A stretch of 64,000 nucleotides of DNA. Source: Leptospira ilyithenensis (GTDB lineage Bacteria; Spirochaetota; Leptospiria; Leptospirales; Leptospiraceae). The stretch's first letter is position 1, and every line of letters starts with the position of its first letter. The notes beneath the pieces are model-generated. The model was not told the DNA's origin, did not search any database, and was given only the letters and a program-made list of their open reading frames with translations. The DNA lies in the NCBI RefSeq assembly GCF_004771005.1, contig NZ_RQHV01000050.1:1-64000 (forward strand), written 5' to 3'. A program made the position numbers and the translations under genes. Positions 61,096 to 64,000 of the stretch are shown here, piece after piece.

Positions 61096-62219
61096 TTGTC
61101 TTCTTGAAGATTTGATTTTCGAAATAGAACTTGGAAGATTCGTTTTCGACTTGTGATGATATCCGCTTCTACCTTGAGACCCGGAAACAATTTGAAAACT
61201 TTATCGTCTTTCTTCAAGTCCTGGTCACTGATGCTAAGTACTACCGAGAAAGTATCTTTTTCTTTTACGTTAGGAACAATCTGTTCGACTTTACCACCTA
61301 ATACGCCGAAGTCGTTCTGGTGAAATGCATGTATCTTGATCACCGCATCCATTCCCGCCTGGATCAGACCGATATCTTTATTTCGGATCTCTACAAATGC
61401 TTCCAAAGGTTGACCTTCTTCAATCAGCTCAGCAATCGTTTCGCCTCTTGTTACATTTTGTCCGATATTATTGACAAGTAAAGCTCCTACAAATCCCGAA
61501 AAAGGCATTCTAAGCACAGCGTTATCCACTCTCTCCTTTTTAAGACGAGTATCTCCCCTGAGACTTGAAATCGTATTTTGTTCTTTCTGAATTTCGTCTT
61601 TTAAGTTTCCGAATTCTTCGTTGAACTCCAATAGACTTTGATCATATAAAAATTTGGCGCCGATTCCGTTTTTGAAATCCATAAATGCTTTTTTGAGAGA
61701 AACGAATTTACTCAAAACAGCGCCGGATAATTCCGAACCGGGATTTGATTCCAAATTGAATTCCAGATTTTTTAAAATCTTTTCGGCTTCTTTTCGGTTA
61801 CGAATCAGCTTTTGTAAACGTTTCTCTTCATAACCTAACGTATTAGAATCTTTGGAAAGCTCAATCTGCTGCTCCGAAAATTCCAATTCCAGAATGGGAT
61901 CTCCTTTCTTTAAAAAATCTCCGGGCTTCGCATATATGGACGTGACAGTTCCCGTTTCCAATGCTTCCGAAACAAAATAATTTCCCTTTGGTCGAAGGAT
62001 TCCCTGGGAAGGAATGATCACATCCACTTTTGCAACAAAGAGAAAAATTAAAAAAACAAAAAAGAAACCAAATAGTAGTAAGATGCCCTTTCTATCCCAA
62101 TCGGGGGCGGGATGTTTTAATAATTCATCATAATAAGACGAAGAATGGGTTTGTTCCCAATTGGAATCCGTTTCTTTTAAATTCTTAAATCGTTTCAAAT
62201 TCATTGTGTGAGTCCTCAC
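61092..62219 (-). CDS. HlyD-family periplasmic adaptor
   Basis: This 375-residue protein has one N-terminal membrane helix (ILLLFGFFFVFLIFLFVAKV), a lipoyl-like half (GILRPKGNYFVSEALETGTV), a long coiled coil and a returning barrel (VDNAVLRMPFSGFVGALLVN). It links inner-membrane ABC proteins to TolC. The start may be an internal Met (residue 6); as drawn it overlaps the upstream ABC gene by 35 bp. It overlaps the next gene by 4 bp. Confidence 0.92.
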   Translation of the reverse strand: MRTHTMNLKRFKNLKETDSNWEQTHSSSYYDELLKHPAPDWDRKGILLLFGFFFVFLIFLFVAKVDVIIPSQGILRPKGNYFVSEALETGTVTSIYAKPGDFLKKGDPILELEFSEQQIELSKDSNTLGYEEKRLQKLIRNRKEAEKILKNLEFNLESNPGSELSGAVLSKFVSLKKAFMDFKNGIGAKFLYDQSLLEFNEEFGNLKDEIQKEQNTISSLRGDTRLKKERVDNAVLRMPFSGFVGALLVNNIGQNVTRGETIAELIEEGQPLEAFVEIRNKDIGLIQAGMDAVIKIHAFHQNDFGVLGGKVEQIVPNVKEKDTFSVVLSISDQDLKKDDKVFKLFPGLKVEADIITSRKRIFQVLFRKSNLQEDK

Positions 62220-63966
62220 TGGAAGGAAATAAGTGATAATAAAAACCTTTTGCAGAAATCAATTCCGAATGAGTTCCCATCTCTACAATCTTTCCCTGAT
62301 CCATAACGATAATCCGATCGGCACCCACGGTAGAGTGAAGCCTATGCGATATCTGAACAACTGTTCGGTCCCGAAACATATTTTCCCATTGGTTTTGGAC
62401 ATAGGCTTCCGATTCCGCATCGAGAGCGGAAGTAGGCTCGTCTAAAAACAGAATGCTCGGGTTTGTAACAAGTGCGCGTGCAATTGCAATCCTTTGTTTT
62501 TGTCCACCGGACAATCCGATACCGCCTTCCCCTAGTTTGGTGTCATAACCGAAAGGAAGCCTTTCGACAAAACTATCTACTGCGGCAAGTTTTGCTCCTG
62601 CGTACATTGCTTCTTTGGAAAGAGATGGATTTTTTTTGCATAAATTTTCCGCGATTGTCCCGGAAAATAAAACAGGTTGTTGTTCCACCGCACCAAACTG
62701 GATTCTTACTTCCTCAGGATCAAGTGTGGACAAATCGAAAGAATCTACGAATACCTTTCCTTCCGTAGGAGCCAAAGTTCCCATCATCAATCGGAGCAAT
62801 GTGGATTTGCCGCATCCGCTTCTTCCAACGATCGCCACTTTTTCACCCGCCTGAATTTCCAAGTTTATATTTTTAACTATATTTTTAGTCTCTTTCGAAT
62901 ATCTAAAACTAACATTCTCTAGCCGAACCTTGCCTTGAAGTCTGGGCAATTCTCCAAAGGGCCTTTGGCTTGCAGATTCTCCCGGCATGGAATAAATATC
63001 CATCACCCTTCTTCTGGCAGAACGAAGTTCCAACATATCTTCATACAATCTGCAAATCCTTAAAATCGGTTCTACCAAAAGCCCGAACAAAACCTGAAAC
63101 CCCAGAAAAGTACCAAGAGTGATCTTATCTTCCAAGACGGAATTGATTCCGATCGCAATCACAGCAAGCATTCCCACCTGCTCGAAAAACTTTCCGGAAA
63201 ACTGAAGCAAACTTGTTCGTTTAGCCACATTAAGCTCGGTTAGTATCGTCCTTGAAATTTCGTTCATTCCTCTTTGTAAAAACATTGTCTCTTGCGAAGA
63301 TGCTTTGATGATAGAGATTCCGTTGATGATGGATAATAAAAAGGATACCGTTTTCTTTTTGGATTCGAAAGTATGTTCCGACAACTGACGGATACGTCCT
63401 GAGACTCTAACAACTAACAAGGCATAGACAACCAGGAAAGAAAGTCCGTATATGGTAAGACTGAATTCATTAATAAGCAAAACCAATAAAAACACGGGAA
63501 GAACGATCAAATCAAGCAGCACCGAAACTCCCGAACGCGATATTATTTCCAATATCCTTTGGTTTTCCTTAAGTCTCTGGGTATAATCGCTTGCTTCGAA
63601 TCTACGGAATTCAGGCAGAGAAAGTCTGAGAATGTGTTGGAAAAACCGAACAAGAAAGGTATATTCCAAACTTTGCATAATACCTATCATCAGTAAATTT
63701 CGGAAAAGGGAAAATAAACCTTGGAATACGATGGAAATCCCGACTCCTAAAAATAATGTCAGTAAAAAATTCCGATCGGAAAAAACCAAAACCCGATCGA
63801 TCACTTCTCTTAAAAAATAAGGAACGGACAAAGCAAGAATCGCCGATATAACAGTTGTTCCGAGAATCCAATTCAACTCGGAACGATGTGGCCGAAACAA
63901 AGCTCGCAATTCCCGAACAAAGCTGAATAATCCCGAATCAGCCGTCATAGCGGGAGGAGAAGGCAC
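62185..63966 (-). CDS. ABC exporter, bacteriocin/toxin type
   Basis: This 593-residue protein is an ABC half-transporter with six membrane helices (about residues 30-320) and an ABC domain (GRSGCGKST, LSGGQKQRIAIARAL, ILFLDEPTSALD, QISHRLHS). It lacks the N-terminal C39 domain and cNMP domains of its operon partner. The two may work as a heterodimer or as separate exporters sharing HlyD and TolC. It is the first gene of the operon within view; its promoter lies at or beyond the window edge. Confidence 0.9.
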   Translation of the reverse strand: MPSPPAMTADSGLFSFVRELRALFRPHRSELNWILGTTVISAILALSVPYFLREVIDRVLVFSDRNFLLTLFLGVGISIVFQGLFSLFRNLLMIGIMQSLEYTFLVRFFQHILRLSLPEFRRFEASDYTQRLKENQRILEIISRSGVSVLLDLIVLPVFLLVLLINEFSLTIYGLSFLVVYALLVVRVSGRIRQLSEHTFESKKKTVSFLLSIINGISIIKASSQETMFLQRGMNEISRTILTELNVAKRTSLLQFSGKFFEQVGMLAVIAIGINSVLEDKITLGTFLGFQVLFGLLVEPILRICRLYEDMLELRSARRRVMDIYSMPGESASQRPFGELPRLQGKVRLENVSFRYSKETKNIVKNINLEIQAGEKVAIVGRSGCGKSTLLRLMMGTLAPTEGKVFVDSFDLSTLDPEEVRIQFGAVEQQPVLFSGTIAENLCKKNPSLSKEAMYAGAKLAAVDSFVERLPFGYDTKLGEGGIGLSGGQKQRIAIARALVTNPSILFLDEPTSALDAESEAYVQNQWENMFRDRTVVQISHRLHSTVGADRIIVMDQGKIVEMGTHSELISAKGFYYHLFPSSEDSHNEFETI

Positions 63967-64000
63967 AAATTGTAAAATGATTCCGTCCCAGGAAGATAAA

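Noticed and set aside
1..64000. tRNA or rRNA genes
   Set aside because: I saw no cloverleaf with a conserved T-loop, and no rRNA sequence.

Overview
The window looks like a spirochaete chromosome of the genus Leptospira, probably a saprophytic-type species. This is inferred from the protein types: membrane adenylyl cyclases of the kind abundant in Leptospira, spirochaete-style lipoprotein signals, a DedA/ATP-grasp fusion and a cyclic-nucleotide-binding ABC exporter. No rRNA, tRNA or marker gene confirms the species.

Region 1 (1 to about 20,180) is a chromosomal-integron cassette array. Seventeen related imperfect palindromes of about 143-175 bp (attC sites) each start with an RYYYAAC-like box and end with a GTTRRRY-like box. 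They separate short, mostly plus-strand cassettes. The first is cut by the window edge and the last is degraded, so the attI/intI end should lie to the left. The cassettes carry nine toxin-antitoxin (TA) modules: HigBA types, DUF433/DUF5615, PanAT, BrnTA, HicAB and PIN/RHH. They also carry a retron with a phosphoribosyltransferase effector, a second defence-type reverse transcriptase, an inverted cassette with a PD-(D/E)XK nuclease-like protein, three membrane proteins of unknown role, a tiny secreted peptide, and a whole membrane adenylyl cyclase. Many TA cassettes carry their own promoter, placed so that transcription should begin at the start codon.

Region 2 (about 20.3-43.5 kb) is a patchwork of small accessory genes. 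It holds four ArsR-led modules with SRPBCC/AHSA1-type proteins, two TetR regulators, methyltransferases (including a TPMT), hydrolases, a YciI/ECF42-type sigma-factor pair, MepB, YjbR, DUF2200 and GFA proteins, and a DHA2-type MFS exporter. At least four gene remnants and two possible attC relics suggest repeated gain and decay.

Region 3 (43.6-64 kb) looks like more ordinary chromosome. It holds a COG2509 flavoprotein, a DUF2339 membrane protein, a DinB-like protein, the DedA/ATP-grasp fusion, a DoxX protein, a lipoprotein hydrolase, a second adenylyl cyclase similar to the cassette one, redox genes, PaiB, an SH3 protein and a porin. It ends in a minus-strand type I secretion operon: ABC transporter, HlyD adaptor, a 1023-residue ABC transporter with cNMP-binding and degenerate C39-like domains, and TolC.
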